Part shown: piece by piece, positions 8,996 through 18,117 of the stretch
Position numbering within the stretch: the stretch's first letter is position 1
Layout of the letters: each line of letters opens with the position of its first letter
Assembly: GCF_007293315.1 (NCBI RefSeq)
Contig: NZ_VLXZ01000009.1
Coordinates: forward strand, 1 to 64,000
Direction of reading: 5' to 3'
Source of the DNA: Alkalicoccobacillus porphyridii
Lineage (GTDB): Bacteria; Bacillota; Bacilli; Bacillales; Bacillaceae_D
DNA: 64,000 nt
Position numbers and translations under genes: made by a program
The notes under the pieces: generated by a model
What the model was told of the DNA's origin: nothing
The model's database searches: none
Seen by the model: only the letters and a program-made list of their open reading frames with translations

Positions 8996-9045
8996 AAAGA
9001 GCCAAACCATTATGTAGTTAGACTCACATCATCGTTTGGCTCTTT
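8996..9045 (-). terminator. greA terminator, repeat family D copy 1
   Basis: Stem AAAGAGCCAAAC / GTTTGGCTCTTT with upper helix ATTATGT/ACATCAT (one mismatch) and loop AGTTAGACTC. A T-run follows on the minus strand. The upper helix and loop recur at 47442-47481 behind secF, with compensated changes in the lower stem. Confidence 0.85.
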
Positions 9046-9090
9046 ATACTATTGAATTAGACTAGCTTCGGTCTGTTTCATCAAAGACAA

Positions 9091-9567
9091 TTATTTAATT
9101 TCAAGAATTTCGATTTCCATATCTCCGCCAGGTGTACTTACCGTGACACGATCTTTTACATTACGGCCTAATAAGCTTTGAGCCAAAGGTGAATCATTTG
9201 AGATCTTACCTTCAGATGGATTGGACTCTGCACTTCCTACAATAATATACTCTTCTTCATCGCCATCAGGTAGTTCAAGGAATCGAACCGTTTTCCCTAA
9301 GGATACAATATCTCCAGGAGCGCTTTCTTCTTCGATAAGAATAGAATCACGAATCATTTTCTCTACTTGAAGGATTCGCCCTTCAACAAATGCTTGTTCT
9401 TCTTTAGCGGAATCATACTCAGAGTTCTCAGAAAGATCTCCAAAGCTTCTGGCTACCTTTATACGTTCAACGACTTCTTTACGTCGTTCTGTTTTTAAAT
9501 AGTCCAATTCCTCTTCAAGCTTTTTCTTACCATCCAATGTCATATAGTGCTTTTTCTCTTCTGCCAC
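9091..9567 (-). CDS. greA: Transcript cleavage factor GreA
   Basis: 158 aa. It rescues backtracked RNA polymerase by stimulating nascent-RNA cleavage. The N-terminal coiled coil carries the functional acidic tip ([20 protein letters not shown]) and is followed by the FKBP-like C-terminal domain ([15 protein letters not shown]...SPLAQSLLG). Start at the second GTG (9567), 8 nt after GAGGAG and matching the B. subtilis MAQEK... N-terminus; the first GTG is almost on top of that site. Confidence 0.95.
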   Translation of the reverse strand: MAEEKKHYMTLDGKKKLEEELDYLKTERRKEVVERIKVARSFGDLSENSEYDSAKEEQAFVEGRILQVEKMIRDSILIEEESAPGDIVSLGKTVRFLELPDGDEEEYIIVGSAESNPSEGKISNDSPLAQSLLGRNVKDRVTVSTPGGDMEIEILEIK

Positions 9568-9638
9568 TTGACTCACTCCTCATAAGATACAAGTTATAAT
9601 AAATCCTATACTAGATAAGAGAGGCTAAGCCTTCCTCA

Positions 9639-10277
9639 TTAAGTTAGCAATGATTTAGCTTCAATAATTGCCCGAATCTTAGTGACCATTAAATCTATGG
9701 CTACTTTATTCTGACCGCCTTCAGGTACAATTAGATCGGCGTAACGCTTTGTAGGTTCAATGAATTGTAAATGCATGGGTCTTACCACATTTGTGTACTG
9801 ATCAATAACTGAATCAATAGAGCGACCACGTTCTTTAATATCACGTGATAGCCTACGGATAATTCGAATGTCAGCATCTGTATCAACAAACAATTTAATA
9901 TCCATTAACTGACGGAGCTTTTCATCCTCTAATATTAAAATCCCTTCAAGGATAATAACATCCTTTGGATCAATTCGAATCACTTCAGCAGATCGGGTAT
10001 GGTTTGCATAATCATATATCGGCTTATCCACCGGCCTTTTTTCCCGTAGCTCCTGCAGTTGCTGCAGTAACAGATCATTATCAAAAGCAAGTGGGTGATC
10101 ATAATTCGTATGCAGTCGTTCCTCCATACTCAAATGACCTTGATCCTTATAATATGCATCCTGCTCAATTAAAACAATCGATTGTTCATTAAACTGACGA
10201 AATATTTCTTTGGCAACGGTTGTTTTCCCGGAGCCAGTTCCCCCAGCAACACCAATGATGATAGGCCTGTGATTCAT
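9639..10277 (-). CDS. udk: Uridine kinase
   Basis: 212 aa. It phosphorylates uridine and cytidine with ATP or GTP in pyrimidine salvage. The P-loop [12 protein letters not shown] (residues 9-20), the substrate-binding YDHPLAFD and the lid RDIKERGRS are all present. GAGGAAAG precedes the ATG. In B. subtilis the U32 genes trhP1 and trhP2 lie between trmR and udk; here only 79 bp separate them. Confidence 0.95.
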   Translation of the reverse strand: MNHRPIIIGVAGGTGSGKTTVAKEIFRQFNEQSIVLIEQDAYYKDQGHLSMEERLHTNYDHPLAFDNDLLLQQLQELREKRPVDKPIYDYANHTRSAEVIRIDPKDVIILEGILILEDEKLRQLMDIKLFVDTDADIRIIRRLSRDIKERGRSIDSVIDQYTNVVRPMHLQFIEPTKRYADLIVPEGGQNKVAIDLMVTKIRAIIEAKSLLT

Positions 10278-10356
10278 AATACTTTCCTCTTTTCAATAAA
10301 TCTAATCTCTTGTTTCTTCGACTTATCTAACAAAAAACCCTTTTTGCGCACATGAT

Positions 10357-10995
10357 TTATTTCTTCACACTTACGGCTAGACCATCACCAATTGGAAGGA
10401 TTCGTGTGTGGAAGTCCGGATGATCCATAATATATTGATTATATGTTCGGATTTTGCTTGCAAGCTTTGAAAGTCTTTTACTATCTACATCCTGCTCTGC
10501 AACCAGACCTCTAAATAAAACGTTATCAGAAAATACCACGCCACCAGGAGCAACCAATGCTGCGTACTGATCAAAAAAACGCTGGTATTGTCCTTTTGCC
10601 GCATCAATAAATAATACATGAAACAAAGGCATTTTTTCAAGTAATTCTACCTTATTTAATGCATCTCCCTCAATGAGATGAATGCGGTCCTCGAGTCTGG
10701 CTTGTTTTATGTAGTGTTTGGCTAGTTCAATCCGTTCTGGATCTCGTTCGATAGTAACGATCCCCACATCTGGAAATGCCTCAGCCATACGAATAGCTGA
10801 GTAACCAATCGCAGTACCAATTTCAAGTATTCTTTTAGGTGCATAAAGCTTCATAAGCTGAAGTAAGCTTTCCATTCCTACAAGATCCATGATTGGAATC
10901 TCATGTTCTGCTGCATATTGTTCCATCTCAGTAAGCAGATCCGTTCGCTTTGGTGTAATCTGTTCCAAGTAGTCCAGCGTCTTTTGATCAAACAT
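10357..10995 (-). CDS. trmR: tRNA 5-hydroxyuridine methyltransferase (YrrM/TrmR)
   Basis: 212 aa, class I SAM-dependent O-methyltransferase of the COMT-like type. SAM motif ILEIGTAIGYSAIRMA, acidic motif TIERDPERIELA, and the metal/catalytic region LFIDAAKGQY with FSDNVLF. B. subtilis YrrM (TrmR) converts ho5U34 to mo5U34 in tRNAs. Its position after mltG and before udk supports that identity. The ho5U-forming partners are not beside it. Confidence 0.88.
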   Translation of the reverse strand: MFDQKTLDYLEQITPKRTDLLTEMEQYAAEHEIPIMDLVGMESLLQLMKLYAPKRILEIGTAIGYSAIRMAEAFPDVGIVTIERDPERIELAKHYIKQARLEDRIHLIEGDALNKVELLEKMPLFHVLFIDAAKGQYQRFFDQYAALVAPGGVVFSDNVLFRGLVAEQDVDSKRLSKLASKIRTYNQYIMDHPDFHTRILPIGDGLAVSVKK

Positions 10996-11016
10996 GTGCT
11001 TTTTAACTCCTCACGA

Positions 11017-11051
11017 TAAAAAGAGGAAGGAATGAGCGATCATCCCTTCCA
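11017..11051 (-). terminator. Terminator between mltG and trmR
   Basis: Stem GGAAGG-ATGA / TCAT-CCTTCC at 11025-11050 with a minus-strand T-run (plus AAAAA at 11017-11022). It would at least attenuate readthrough from mltG into trmR. Confidence 0.7.
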
Positions 11052-11063
11052 AACCTTATAATT

Positions 11064-12209
11064 TTAGCTTTCTGCCTCTTCTCCTGCATCGATCCATTCT
11101 TGCCTATACGTCTCTACCACTTCTTGGTGCTCTTCATAAGAGCTATTATATATTACTTCACCATTTACTCGCGCATAGAAAAACAGATAATCTGTCACTT
11201 CTGGTTCAACAGCAGCTTTTATGGAATCTTCCCCAGGGCTTGCAATTGGACCAACAGGAATCCCCTCATACATATACGTGTTATAAGGTGAATCTTCTTC
11301 TAAGTCCTGTAATGAAGTCATATAAAGATGCGAACCAATCGCATAAGCAACGGTCGGATCAACCTGAAGTCTCATATTATCATCAAGTCGATTGTACAAA
11401 ACACCTGATATTAAATAACGATCCTCAGATGTCTGTGCCTCTCTTTCAATGATAGATGCAAGTGACAACAACTCATGTACGGTGTAATTACTATTGCCGA
11501 TCTCAGCCGTATAATTGTCCAAAACAGATTGGGTTCGTTCAAGCATTGACTCAATGATGGTTTCAATAGATGTGTTTTCATCCGTAAAATCATATCTTGC
11601 AGGAAATAAATAACCCTCTAATGGATATCGAATATCTTCATCTAATATCTGATTACCAAGCATTGGATACTGCTCAATTAATGACTCAATGTATTCTCTA
11701 TTTTGTATGGTTTCCATGATTTCTTCTTCACTATGTTGTGTTACTTCCGAAATTCGAGAGACGATATCCTCTAGCCAAAATCCTTCGGGTATCGTAAAAG
11801 AAAACACTGGCTCTTGCATGACTTTACCGTCTTTCATAGCATGAATCATTTCTTCCATCGACATTTCTGTCGATAGAGTATAGTCTCCAGCCTGAAAGTT
11901 ACCTTCATTCAAATAGCGAACATAATATCTAAACACTGTACTATTTGAGATCAACCCTGCTTCCTCCAGTATTTCTCCAATTGTACTAGGTGTTGATCCT
12001 ATAGGAACGGTGATTTCAATTTCCTCACCATTTTCATTATCCATTGGCTCAAGTGTACTTGATAAATAAGCATATCCGCTTACTGCCATTATAGCACCAA
12101 TAATGACAATGGCAATCAAGGAAATAAATACCCATTTACGTACAACCTTTGCCTGAGAAACACGATCTTCATACAACGTATTCCGTGGTTTTTCTTTAGA
12201 ATCAGACAT
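11064..12209 (-). CDS. mltG: Endolytic murein transglycosylase MltG
   Basis: 381 aa. A cytoplasmic N-terminus is followed by a transmembrane helix (about 27-50) and an extracytoplasmic YceG domain. The family cleaves nascent glycan strands and sets chain length. The catalytic Glu is recognisable in LASIIEREAQT, with the conserved LYNRL...LQVDPTVAYAIG and YNTYMYEGIPVGPIASPG following. Promoter CTGACA-17-TATAAT lies at 12234-12262. Divergent from the PadR gene. Confidence 0.93.
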   Translation of the reverse strand: MSDSKEKPRNTLYEDRVSQAKVVRKWVFISLIAIVIIGAIMAVSGYAYLSSTLEPMDNENGEEIEITVPIGSTPSTIGEILEEAGLISNSTVFRYYVRYLNEGNFQAGDYTLSTEMSMEEMIHAMKDGKVMQEPVFSFTIPEGFWLEDIVSRISEVTQHSEEEIMETIQNREYIESLIEQYPMLGNQILDEDIRYPLEGYLFPARYDFTDENTSIETIIESMLERTQSVLDNYTAEIGNSNYTVHELLSLASIIEREAQTSEDRYLISGVLYNRLDDNMRLQVDPTVAYAIGSHLYMTSLQDLEEDSPYNTYMYEGIPVGPIASPGEDSIKAAVEPEVTDYLFFYARVNGEVIYNSSYEEHQEVVETYRQEWIDAGEEAES

Positions 12210-12233
12210 GATTCTCCTCCCTCCGCCGTTCCC

Positions 12234-12262
12234 ATTATACTAATACATCTGGGAAATGTCAG
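12234..12262 (-). promoter_or_regulatory. Sigma-A promoter of mltG
   Basis: Reading leftward: CTGACA at 12262-12257, a 17-bp spacer, TATAAT at 12239-12234. The transcript would start about 20 nt upstream of the mltG start codon. Confidence 0.75.
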
Positions 12263-12363
12263 TATTGTTTTTTAAAGCATGGGAAAAAAATGAGAATTTG
12301 TTCACAAAATAGTCTTTCCTATTATTTGAATCTAACTACAACTTTGGAAACCATCCTAAATAA

Positions 12364-12420
12364 CTCTTGCATTACAAGGTAGCAAATTGTATGATAATCG
12401 TATACCTTGTAATACAAGAG
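12364..12420 (+). promoter_or_regulatory. padR promoter embedded in an inverted repeat (probable auto-operator)
   Basis: TTGCAT (12367-12372), a 17-bp spacer and TATGAT (12390-12395) form a good sigma-A promoter. It is framed by an 18-bp inverted repeat, CTCTTGCATTACAAGGTA at 12364-12381 and TACCTTGTAATACAAGAG at 12403-12420, with one mismatch. The arms cover the -35 box and the transcription start region. PadR-family repressors commonly autoregulate from such dyads; this assignment is inference. Confidence 0.8.
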
Positions 12421-12437
12421 TAATGGGAGGCATCTTT

Positions 12438-12770
12438 TTGACAAATACACAAATGATGAAAGGCATAATAGACGGTTGCCTGTTATCCATCATAAACGAA
12501 AAAGAAGTGTACGGCTATGAGCTCGCTGAACAGCTTGAAGCATATGGTTTTGAAGCTTTTAGCGAAGGCACAATATACCCTCTGCTTTTACGAATGCAGA
12601 AGGAAGAGCTTGTTACCTCCACCCTTCGAAAATCAACAGCGGGTCCAAAAAGAAAATATTACTCATTAACAAAAAAGGGGGAAGAAGAATTAGCTCAGTT
12701 TAAGAGCAGATGGACATTACTTGAGGCAAACGTAAATCGAGTCCTACAAAAGAAGACAAAAGGAGAATAG
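12438..12770 (+). CDS. PadR family transcriptional regulator
   Basis: 110 aa, a short PadR (winged helix plus a C-terminal dimerisation helix). MMKGIIDGCLLSII...VYGYELAEQL...FSEGTIYPLLLRMQKEELV...GPKRKYYSLTKKGEEEL is the diagnostic PadR pattern. The start is TTG 12438, 7 nt after GGGAGG; the ATG at 12387 lies upstream of the -10 box and cannot be used. It forms an operon with the HAAS-type membrane protein starting 4 bp later, a common PadR pairing, and probably represses its own operon through the dyad at 12364-12420. Confidence 0.88.
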   Translation: MTNTQMMKGIIDGCLLSIINEKEVYGYELAEQLEAYGFEAFSEGTIYPLLLRMQKEELVTSTLRKSTAGPKRKYYSLTKKGEEELAQFKSRWTLLEANVNRVLQKKTKGE

Positions 12771-12774
12771 AACC

Positions 12775-13551
12775 ATGGTGAATACCGTTTATTCCACTAC
12801 ACTTTCAAAGGAAAGCCAGACATTTTTAGAAAATCTGCGTTTATATTTATTTTCAAGCGGCAAACAATCTGATGAAATTGAATCGATTATTGATGAATTA
12901 ACTGATCATTTACATGAAGCTGAAAAAGCAGGAAAACCCATCAGTAAGGTTGTAGGTCATTCACCTCGTGAGTATATGGAATCCCTTTCGAATGAAATGA
13001 AAATTGATGTAAAGACGTGGATGAAATATATTGTGGTGATTTTGTTTGGGGCGTTTTCGTTTCAAATAATGTTGGACCTTGTTAGCGGGTATATGGCTTA
13101 TTCTCTTTATAAGATTGTCTCTGATATCGCCATAACGTTAGTATGGCTCATTCTTTTATCCGTTGTATTTAAATATATTGCCGCGAATAAACTTTCAAAG
13201 AAAAAAGAAATCGCTATTCTGGCTTTGGTTAGCGCTTTTCCAGTTTTACTATATGTTATTGTTTTATTTACAGATCCGTATATAACATCACCAGTCATTG
13301 AAATAGATACGATCGGTATGATTACATTAGGAATTCTCACTTCATTTTTTATTATAGCTATCTCATTATGGGCGAAAACCTGGATTTTGGTTATTGTAAT
13401 GGCATTTCTCATTTTACCAGAATATTTACTTTCAACTACTGGCCTAGAAGAGTCAACTCAATTGATGGTTGGAGCGAGTATCACTTATGGAGGCATTCTA
13501 TTATATATGTTATTAAGTATTTGGATGGCGGGGAAACATGCTTCTGAATAG
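12775..13551 (+). CDS. HAAS-domain integral membrane protein, PadR partner
   Basis: 258 aa. An N-terminal cytoplasmic helical domain of about 80 residues (LENLRLYLFSSGKQSDEIESIIDEL.DHLHEAEKAGK) looks like the HAAS (HTH-associated alpha-helical signalling) domain. About six transmembrane segments follow from residue 85. Such proteins are encoded with PadR regulators and are thought to signal to them or be controlled by them; ligand and output are unknown. AAAGGAG is 9 nt before the ATG. A terminator follows at 13565-13590. Confidence 0.75.
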   Translation: MVNTVYSTTLSKESQTFLENLRLYLFSSGKQSDEIESIIDELTDHLHEAEKAGKPISKVVGHSPREYMESLSNEMKIDVKTWMKYIVVILFGAFSFQIMLDLVSGYMAYSLYKIVSDIAITLVWLILLSVVFKYIAANKLSKKKEIAILALVSAFPVLLYVIVLFTDPYITSPVIEIDTIGMITLGILTSFFIIAISLWAKTWILVIVMAFLILPEYLLSTTGLEESTQLMVGASITYGGILLYMLLSIWMAGKHASE

Positions 13552-13564
13552 GGTGATTGACTTA

Positions 13565-13590
13565 GGGGAGCATGAATAGGCTCCTTTTTT
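13565..13590 (+). terminator. Terminator of the padR-HAAS operon
   Basis: GGGGAGC / GCTCCTT stem with a 7-nt loop, followed by TTTTTT on the plus strand. Confidence 0.75.
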
Positions 13591-13650
13591 GTGCGAAATC
13601 CGTTTTTTACATGGATAAAATTATGGTCAGATGCTTGAGACGCTCTGACC

Positions 13651-14004
13651 ACATGCGGTGGCTCTCTAATTACATGCGGCTGACCCCTATCGACATGCGG
13701 TGCCCTCTAATTACATGCGGCGCTCTCTATCGACATGCGGCGCTCCCTATCGACATGCGGCGCTCTCTAATTACATGCGGCTCCTTCCTATCGACATGCG
13801 GCGCTCTCTATCGACATGCGGCTCCTTCCTATCGACATGCGGCGCCCTCTAATTACATGCGGCGCTCCCCATCGACATGCGGCGCTCTCTAATTACATGC
13901 GGTGCCCTCCTATCGACATGCGGCGCCCTCTAATTACATGCGGCGCTCCCCATCGACATGCGGCGCTCTCTAATTACATGCGGTGCCCTCCTATCGACAT
14001 GCGG
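13651..14004. repeat. Short-period repeat array 2 (ACATGCGG core, 20-21 bp)
   Basis: Eighteen units carry an invariant ACATGCGG, beginning at 13651, 13672, 13693, 13713 and so on to 13997, always 20 or 21 bp apart. The four bases before the core are AATT or ATCG, mostly alternating. The last part is a tandem 81-bp duplication (13851-13931 and 13932-14012), showing recent expansion. Long plus-strand reading frames across it are by-products of the repeat. It lies between convergent genes. Confidence 0.92.
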
Positions 14005-14033
14005 TGCTCCCAAAAGCTCCTTGCACAAATAAA

Positions 14034-14073
14034 AAAAGCTCCCAAAGCCATTGAAACGGCCTTGGGAGCTTTT
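14034..14073. terminator. Bidirectional terminator downstream of yrzB
   Basis: AAAAGCTCCCAAAGCC, 8-nt loop, GGCCTTGGGAGCTTTT, flanked by A and T runs. It ends the minus-strand yrzB-ruvX-ireB operon. The last unit of array 2 runs into a related GCTCCCAAAAGCTCC. Confidence 0.88.
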
Positions 14074-14075
14074 CT

Positions 14076-14381
14076 TTATTCTTCTTCGTCTTCTTCAGAA
14101 AACGTGTTTAGCATTTCTTCAACAATTGCCCATTCTTCGTCGGTTTCAACTGGGAATAGGGCGATGTCGTTTTCTTCGCCTTCACGATCCTCGTAACGGA
14201 AGGCAAATACTTCTTGCTCTTCTTCCTCTTCTACTTCGCTGTCTTCGTTTTCGCCAACTGGTACAACTAGTAGGTATGACTGACCTGTTGTGTCTACGGT
14301 AAAACGGAAGAGTTCATCAAATAGATGCTCATTACCGTGCTCATCCGGGATGATAATACGTTCTTTTTCTTCTTGTGCCAT
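14076..14381 (-). CDS. yrzB: DUF1292 protein YrzB
   Basis: 101 aa, strongly acidic, the DUF1292 family found next to ruvX and ireB throughout Bacilli. It has a beta-rich N-terminus (RIIIPDEHGNEHLFDELFRF) and an acidic loop (about 47-60) before the conserved VFAFRYEDREGEE...LFPVETDEEWAIVEEMLNTF. No function is established. Third gene of ireB-ruvX-yrzB. Confidence 0.92.
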   Translation of the reverse strand: MAQEEKERIIIPDEHGNEHLFDELFRFTVDTTGQSYLLVVPVGENEDSEVEEEEEQEVFAFRYEDREGEENDIALFPVETDEEWAIVEEMLNTFSEEDEEE

Positions 14382-14399
14382 GTAAGGACACCTCTCTAT

Positions 14400-14825
14400 C
14401 TACAAAGTTTTGCCTGCACGATCAAGATAGCCTTGCAGGATCAAGGTTGCGGCCATTTTATCAATGACTTTTTTTCTTTTCTTACGGCTTACATCTGCAT
14501 CTACAAGTACGCGAGTGGCTGCCATCGTTGTGAGTCGTTCATCCCACATCACGATGTCTGCATCAATGTACTCTGATAGTGCCTGTGCAAAGGCTTGGCA
14601 ATACTCTCCATTTGCACCGATGGATCCGTCCATATTCTTTGGGAGACCTATGACTACTGTGCTCACTTCATTTTCTTGAACAAGCTTGGCAATTGCTTGA
14701 TAATCTTGTTCAGACTCTCCCTCTTCACGGCGTAGTGTATTGACTCCCTGGGCCGTCCAGCCAAAGGCGTCGCTAAGGGCCACGCCGATGGTTTTGGAGC
14801 CAACATCAAGACCTAATGATTTCAT
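14400..14825 (-). CDS. ruvX: YqgF/RuvX family nuclease (YrrK)
   Basis: 141 aa with the RNase H-like fold: the first acidic motif [19 protein letters not shown], then [12 protein letters not shown], and the WDERLTT acidic motif followed by [21 protein letters not shown]. The family is variously called Holliday-junction resolvase-like or 16S rRNA 5'-processing nuclease. ATG 14825 overlaps the ireB stop by 4 bp, implying translational coupling. Confidence 0.93.
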   Translation of the reverse strand: MKSLGLDVGSKTIGVALSDAFGWTAQGVNTLRREEGESEQDYQAIAKLVQENEVSTVVIGLPKNMDGSIGANGEYCQAFAQALSEYIDADIVMWDERLTTMAATRVLVDADVSRKKRKKVIDKMAATLILQGYLDRAGKTL

Positions 14826-15094
14826 TCATTCTCCTTACGGTGATGTGTTAAATAAGACTTTACAAGAGCTTCAATCAACTCGTCCCGTTCAAGCTTACGA
14901 ATTAATGTTCTTGCCTCCTGATGCCTTGGAATGTACGCAGGGTCTCCTGAAAGAAGGTAGCCAACAATCTGATTGATAGGATTGTAACCTTTTTCTTCTA
15001 GGGCGGCATAAACCGTAAGCAGCACCTCCTGGACATCTGCTTTCACAGAGTCATCATGGAAATCAAACTGCATGGTTTTGTCCATAGAGCTCAT
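14822..15094 (-). CDS. ireB: IreB family regulatory phosphoprotein
   Basis: 90 aa, DUF965 (YrzL in B. subtilis; IreB in enterococci, where it is a substrate of the PASTA kinase IreK and affects cephalosporin resistance). The core [59 protein letters not shown] is fully conserved. The start [10 protein letters not shown] at 15094 has GAGGTG 6 nt away, whereas ATG 15103 is almost on the site. Confidence 0.92.
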   Translation of the reverse strand: MSSMDKTMQFDFHDDSVKADVQEVLLTVYAALEEKGYNPINQIVGYLLSGDPAYIPRHQEARTLIRKLERDELIEALVKSYLTHHRKENE

Positions 15095-15178
15095 CACATG
15101 CACCTCTTTCTGGAATTTCCGGACTTAGCCAAATATACTTATAGGCTTGTTCTGTTTATTGTACATCAAAAAGCTTTA

Positions 15179-17818
15179 TTAGGAAATTGATTTTACGTAA
15201 TCAGATACAAAATTGAGAGCTTCATCTAATTGTTCCGGATTTTTTCCGCCCGCTTGAGCCATGTCTGGACGACCACCTCCGCCGCCACCACAACGAGAAG
15301 CAACTTCTTTGACTAACTTTCCAGCATGGTATCCCTTTTCAATCAGATCTTTTGTGACCCCAGCCACGATTGAAACTTTCCCATCTGTTTCCGCACCTAA
15401 AACAATGATACCTGAGTCTGTATCCTGCTTTAATTTATCAAGGATGCTTCTTAATGCATCCATATCACGAGCATTCACCTTTTTAGCAAGTACAGACACT
15501 CCGTCAATATCTACGATGTCATCGGTAAGATTAGATGCTTCCATATTACCAACTTTCGCTGCTAACGATTCGTTTTCACGCTGCGTATTTTTTAACTGCT
15601 GCAGCGTACTTTCGATTCGCGTAGGCACATCACGAACATTTTTCGCTTTGATTAAAGATGCTGACTCTTGCAGTATGTCCAACTGCTCTTGAACATATAA
15701 GTAAGCACCCTTACCTGTTAAGGCTTCAATTCTTCTAACACCCGCACCGATACCTGTTTCTGAGACAATTTTTAATTGACCGATCTCAGCTGTCGTACGA
15801 ACATGGATTCCTCCGCAAAGCTCAAGGCTGTAATCTCCTACCTGAACAACCCGAACAAACTCACCATATTTTTCACCGAAAAGTGCCATGGCTCCCATTT
15901 GTTTTGCCTCATCTAGGCTTTTGGTAGAGATCGAGACAGGTAACGCTTGCCAAATTTTCTCGTTTACAATTGTTTCAATTTGAGCGAGCTCTTCTTGTGT
16001 AACCTGTCCAAAATGCGAGAAATCAAATCGCAAACGGTTTTCGGATACAAGGGATCCTGCCTGGTTAACATGGTTGCCTAAGACATCCTTCAACGCCTGA
16101 TGCAAGATATGTGTAGCTGTGTGGTTTTTAATGGTGCCGCTTCGCTCAGAGTGCTCAACGATTGCTTTGACCTGGTCCTCATTTTTTAAGCTTCCTTCTA
16201 TTACTTTCACGGTATGAAGGTGCTGTCCATTTGGCGCCTTTTTAACATCAAGTACCTGAGCAGTCCCTTTGCTACTGCGGATGACCCCTCCGTCAGCAAC
16301 CTGTCCCCCGCTCTCTGCATAAAATGGCGTACGATCTAACAGCAATTGTGCCTCTGTTCCAGCTTCTGCTTCTTCTACAATAGTGTGATCGACGATAAGA
16401 GCATGTATAGTGGATTCGGCTTCCATAGTGTCATAGCCTACAAAGTCACTTGCAGTGGTCAAGTTACTTAATAAATCACTTTGCACCTGCATCGATCCAG
16501 TATCCTGTCTTGCTTGACGAGCGCGATCTCGCTGTTTACTCATTTCCTCTTCAAATCCTGCGCGATCTATTTGAAGTCCTGCTTCTTCAACATACTCCTC
16601 AGTCAAATCAACTGGGAAACCGTACGTATCATATAGCTTAAATACATTTTCGCCATTAATAACGCTATCCGTTGCGGCTTTGGCTTCAGCCACCATTTTA
16701 TCTAAAATGCTAAGCCCTTCATTTAATGTCTCGTGAAAACGCTCTTCCTCCGTTTTGATGACTTTTTGAATAAATTCGGACTTCTCATTCACATCTGGGT
16801 AGAATGCCTTCATTACATCTCCAACAACAGGCACAAGCTCATACATAAATGGGCGATTAATATCAATCTGCTTTGCAAAACGGACGGCACGTCGTAATAA
16901 TCTTCTTAATACGTATCCGCGTCCTTCATTTGAAGGAATGGCTCCATCACCAATGGCAAAAGCAACCGTTCGAATATGATCGGCAATGACTTTAAAAGCC
17001 ACATCTGTTTGTTCCTGTGATCCGTATGATACCGTTGTGAGTTTTTCAACAGCCTTAATAATCGGCATAAATAAATCTGTTTCAAAGTTTGTAGGAACAT
17101 CTTGAATAACAGAAACCATACGCTCAAGTCCCATACCCGTATCTATGTTCTTCTTAGGGAGTGGCGTATAGGTTCCATCAGGATTATGGTTAAATTGTGA
17201 GAAAACCAGGTTCCATACTTCTAAATATCGATCGTTCTCACCGCCAGGATAGAGCTCAGGATCGGTAGGATCGTTTCCGTATGCTTCCCCACGGTCATAG
17301 AAAATCTCCGTGTTTGGTCCACTTGGTCCCTCACCAATATCCCAAAAATTCCCCTCTAAACGAATAATTCGTTCATTTGGCAGGCCAATTACCTTTGTCC
17401 ACAGCTCATAGGCTTCTTCATCCTCAGGGTGAATCGTCACCGATAGCTTATCTGGATCAAAACCAATCCACTGGTCACTTGTAAGAAACTCCCAAGCCCA
17501 TTCAACCGCTTCTTTTTTGAAATAATCTCCGATCGAAAAATTCCCCAGCATTTCAAAAAAAGTATGATGACGCGCTGTTTTTCCAACGTTTTCAATATCA
17601 TTTGTACGAATGGACTTTTGCGCGTTTGCGATACGTGGATTCTCAGGAATCACTCGACCGTCAAAGTACTTCTTTAGCGTAGCCACCCCACTATTAATCC
17701 AAAGTAATGTCGGATCCTCAAACGGCACAAGCGGTGCGCTCGGTTCAATATCATGTCCTTTTTCCTTAAAGAAATCCAAGAACATCTGCCTAACTTCAGC
17801 AGAGCTTAAATGCTTCAT
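15179..17818 (-). CDS. alaS: Alanyl-tRNA synthetase
   Basis: 879 aa. Class II synthetase with an aminoacylation domain ([35 protein letters not shown]), an editing domain with zinc-binding [11 protein letters not shown]...LCGGIH, and a C-terminal DHHA1-like domain ending in the glycine stretch [17 protein letters not shown]. The start at 17818 ([13 protein letters not shown]) matches the B. subtilis protein and has AAGGAG at proper distance; the reading from 17845 only adds the leader. Expression is controlled by the T-box just upstream. Confidence 0.96.
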   Translation of the reverse strand: MKHLSSAEVRQMFLDFFKEKGHDIEPSAPLVPFEDPTLLWINSGVATLKKYFDGRVIPENPRIANAQKSIRTNDIENVGKTARHHTFFEMLGNFSIGDYFKKEAVEWAWEFLTSDQWIGFDPDKLSVTIHPEDEEAYELWTKVIGLPNERIIRLEGNFWDIGEGPSGPNTEIFYDRGEAYGNDPTDPELYPGGENDRYLEVWNLVFSQFNHNPDGTYTPLPKKNIDTGMGLERMVSVIQDVPTNFETDLFMPIIKAVEKLTTVSYGSQEQTDVAFKVIADHIRTVAFAIGDGAIPSNEGRGYVLRRLLRRAVRFAKQIDINRPFMYELVPVVGDVMKAFYPDVNEKSEFIQKVIKTEEERFHETLNEGLSILDKMVAEAKAATDSVINGENVFKLYDTYGFPVDLTEEYVEEAGLQIDRAGFEEEMSKQRDRARQARQDTGSMQVQSDLLSNLTTASDFVGYDTMEAESTIHALIVDHTIVEEAEAGTEAQLLLDRTPFYAESGGQVADGGVIRSSKGTAQVLDVKKAPNGQHLHTVKVIEGSLKNEDQVKAIVEHSERSGTIKNHTATHILHQALKDVLGNHVNQAGSLVSENRLRFDFSHFGQVTQEELAQIETIVNEKIWQALPVSISTKSLDEAKQMGAMALFGEKYGEFVRVVQVGDYSLELCGGIHVRTTAEIGQLKIVSETGIGAGVRRIEALTGKGAYLYVQEQLDILQESASLIKAKNVRDVPTRIESTLQQLKNTQRENESLAAKVGNMEASNLTDDIVDIDGVSVLAKKVNARDMDALRSILDKLKQDTDSGIIVLGAETDGKVSIVAGVTKDLIEKGYHAGKLVKEVASRCGGGGGGRPDMAQAGGKNPEQLDEALNFVSDYVKSIS

Positions 17819-17855
17819 TCTACTCATCTCCTTATTCATTTGCATAACAACAAAA

Positions 17856-18082
17856 AAACTCCTCCCTCAAAAAGGGACGAGATTCTCACGCGGTACCACC
17901 CTAGTTATGAGCAAAGCGCTCATCACTTAACACCTTAACGCGGCATACGGCTGCTGTTTTCAGCAACACTTAGGAATAGCATTCATCGACCCTTCGTTAA
18001 ACCTCTTCCAGCTAATGAGGTTCTCTCTGAAAACGGACTGCCGACTACTCGTTCCATCAATGATTTTGCAATATGGTTAGTC
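17856..18082 (-). promoter_or_regulatory. T-box riboswitch of alaS
   Basis: Transcribed leftward. The T-box sequence AGGGTGGTACCGCG is the complement of 17889-17902. The terminator stem (CTCGTCCC..GGGAGGAG then TTTTTTT) covers 17859-17881. Stem I features such as CAGAGAGAACC and GCTGGAAGAGG lie further upstream. A GCT (Ala) triplet in the probable specifier loop GAATGCTATTC is at 17978-17980. Uncharged tRNA-Ala would pair with the T-box and stabilise the antiterminator. Confidence 0.92.
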
Positions 18083-18088
18083 CATCCT

Positions 18089-18117
18089 ATTATAAAAATC
18101 TTCCCCTCAAAAGTCAA
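18089..18117 (-). promoter_or_regulatory. alaS promoter
   Basis: TTGACT (18117-18112), a 17-bp spacer, TATAAT (18094-18089). The -35 box overlaps the stop codon of the upstream AI-2E gene. Confidence 0.88.

Noticed and set aside
9001-9045. tRNA-like or riboswitch structure after greA
   Set aside because: A single hairpin with leftward T-run; fully explained as a family D terminator.
13651-14004. CRISPR array
   Set aside because: Units are only 20-21 bp with an 8-bp invariant core and no unique spacers of 30 bp or more; no cas genes anywhere in the window.
13572-14196. Plus-strand frames over array 2 (DMRRSLITCG-type repeats)
   Set aside because: A 20-21 bp repeat without stop codons keeps several frames open. 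There is no site before either start, and the peptides are pure repeat translation.
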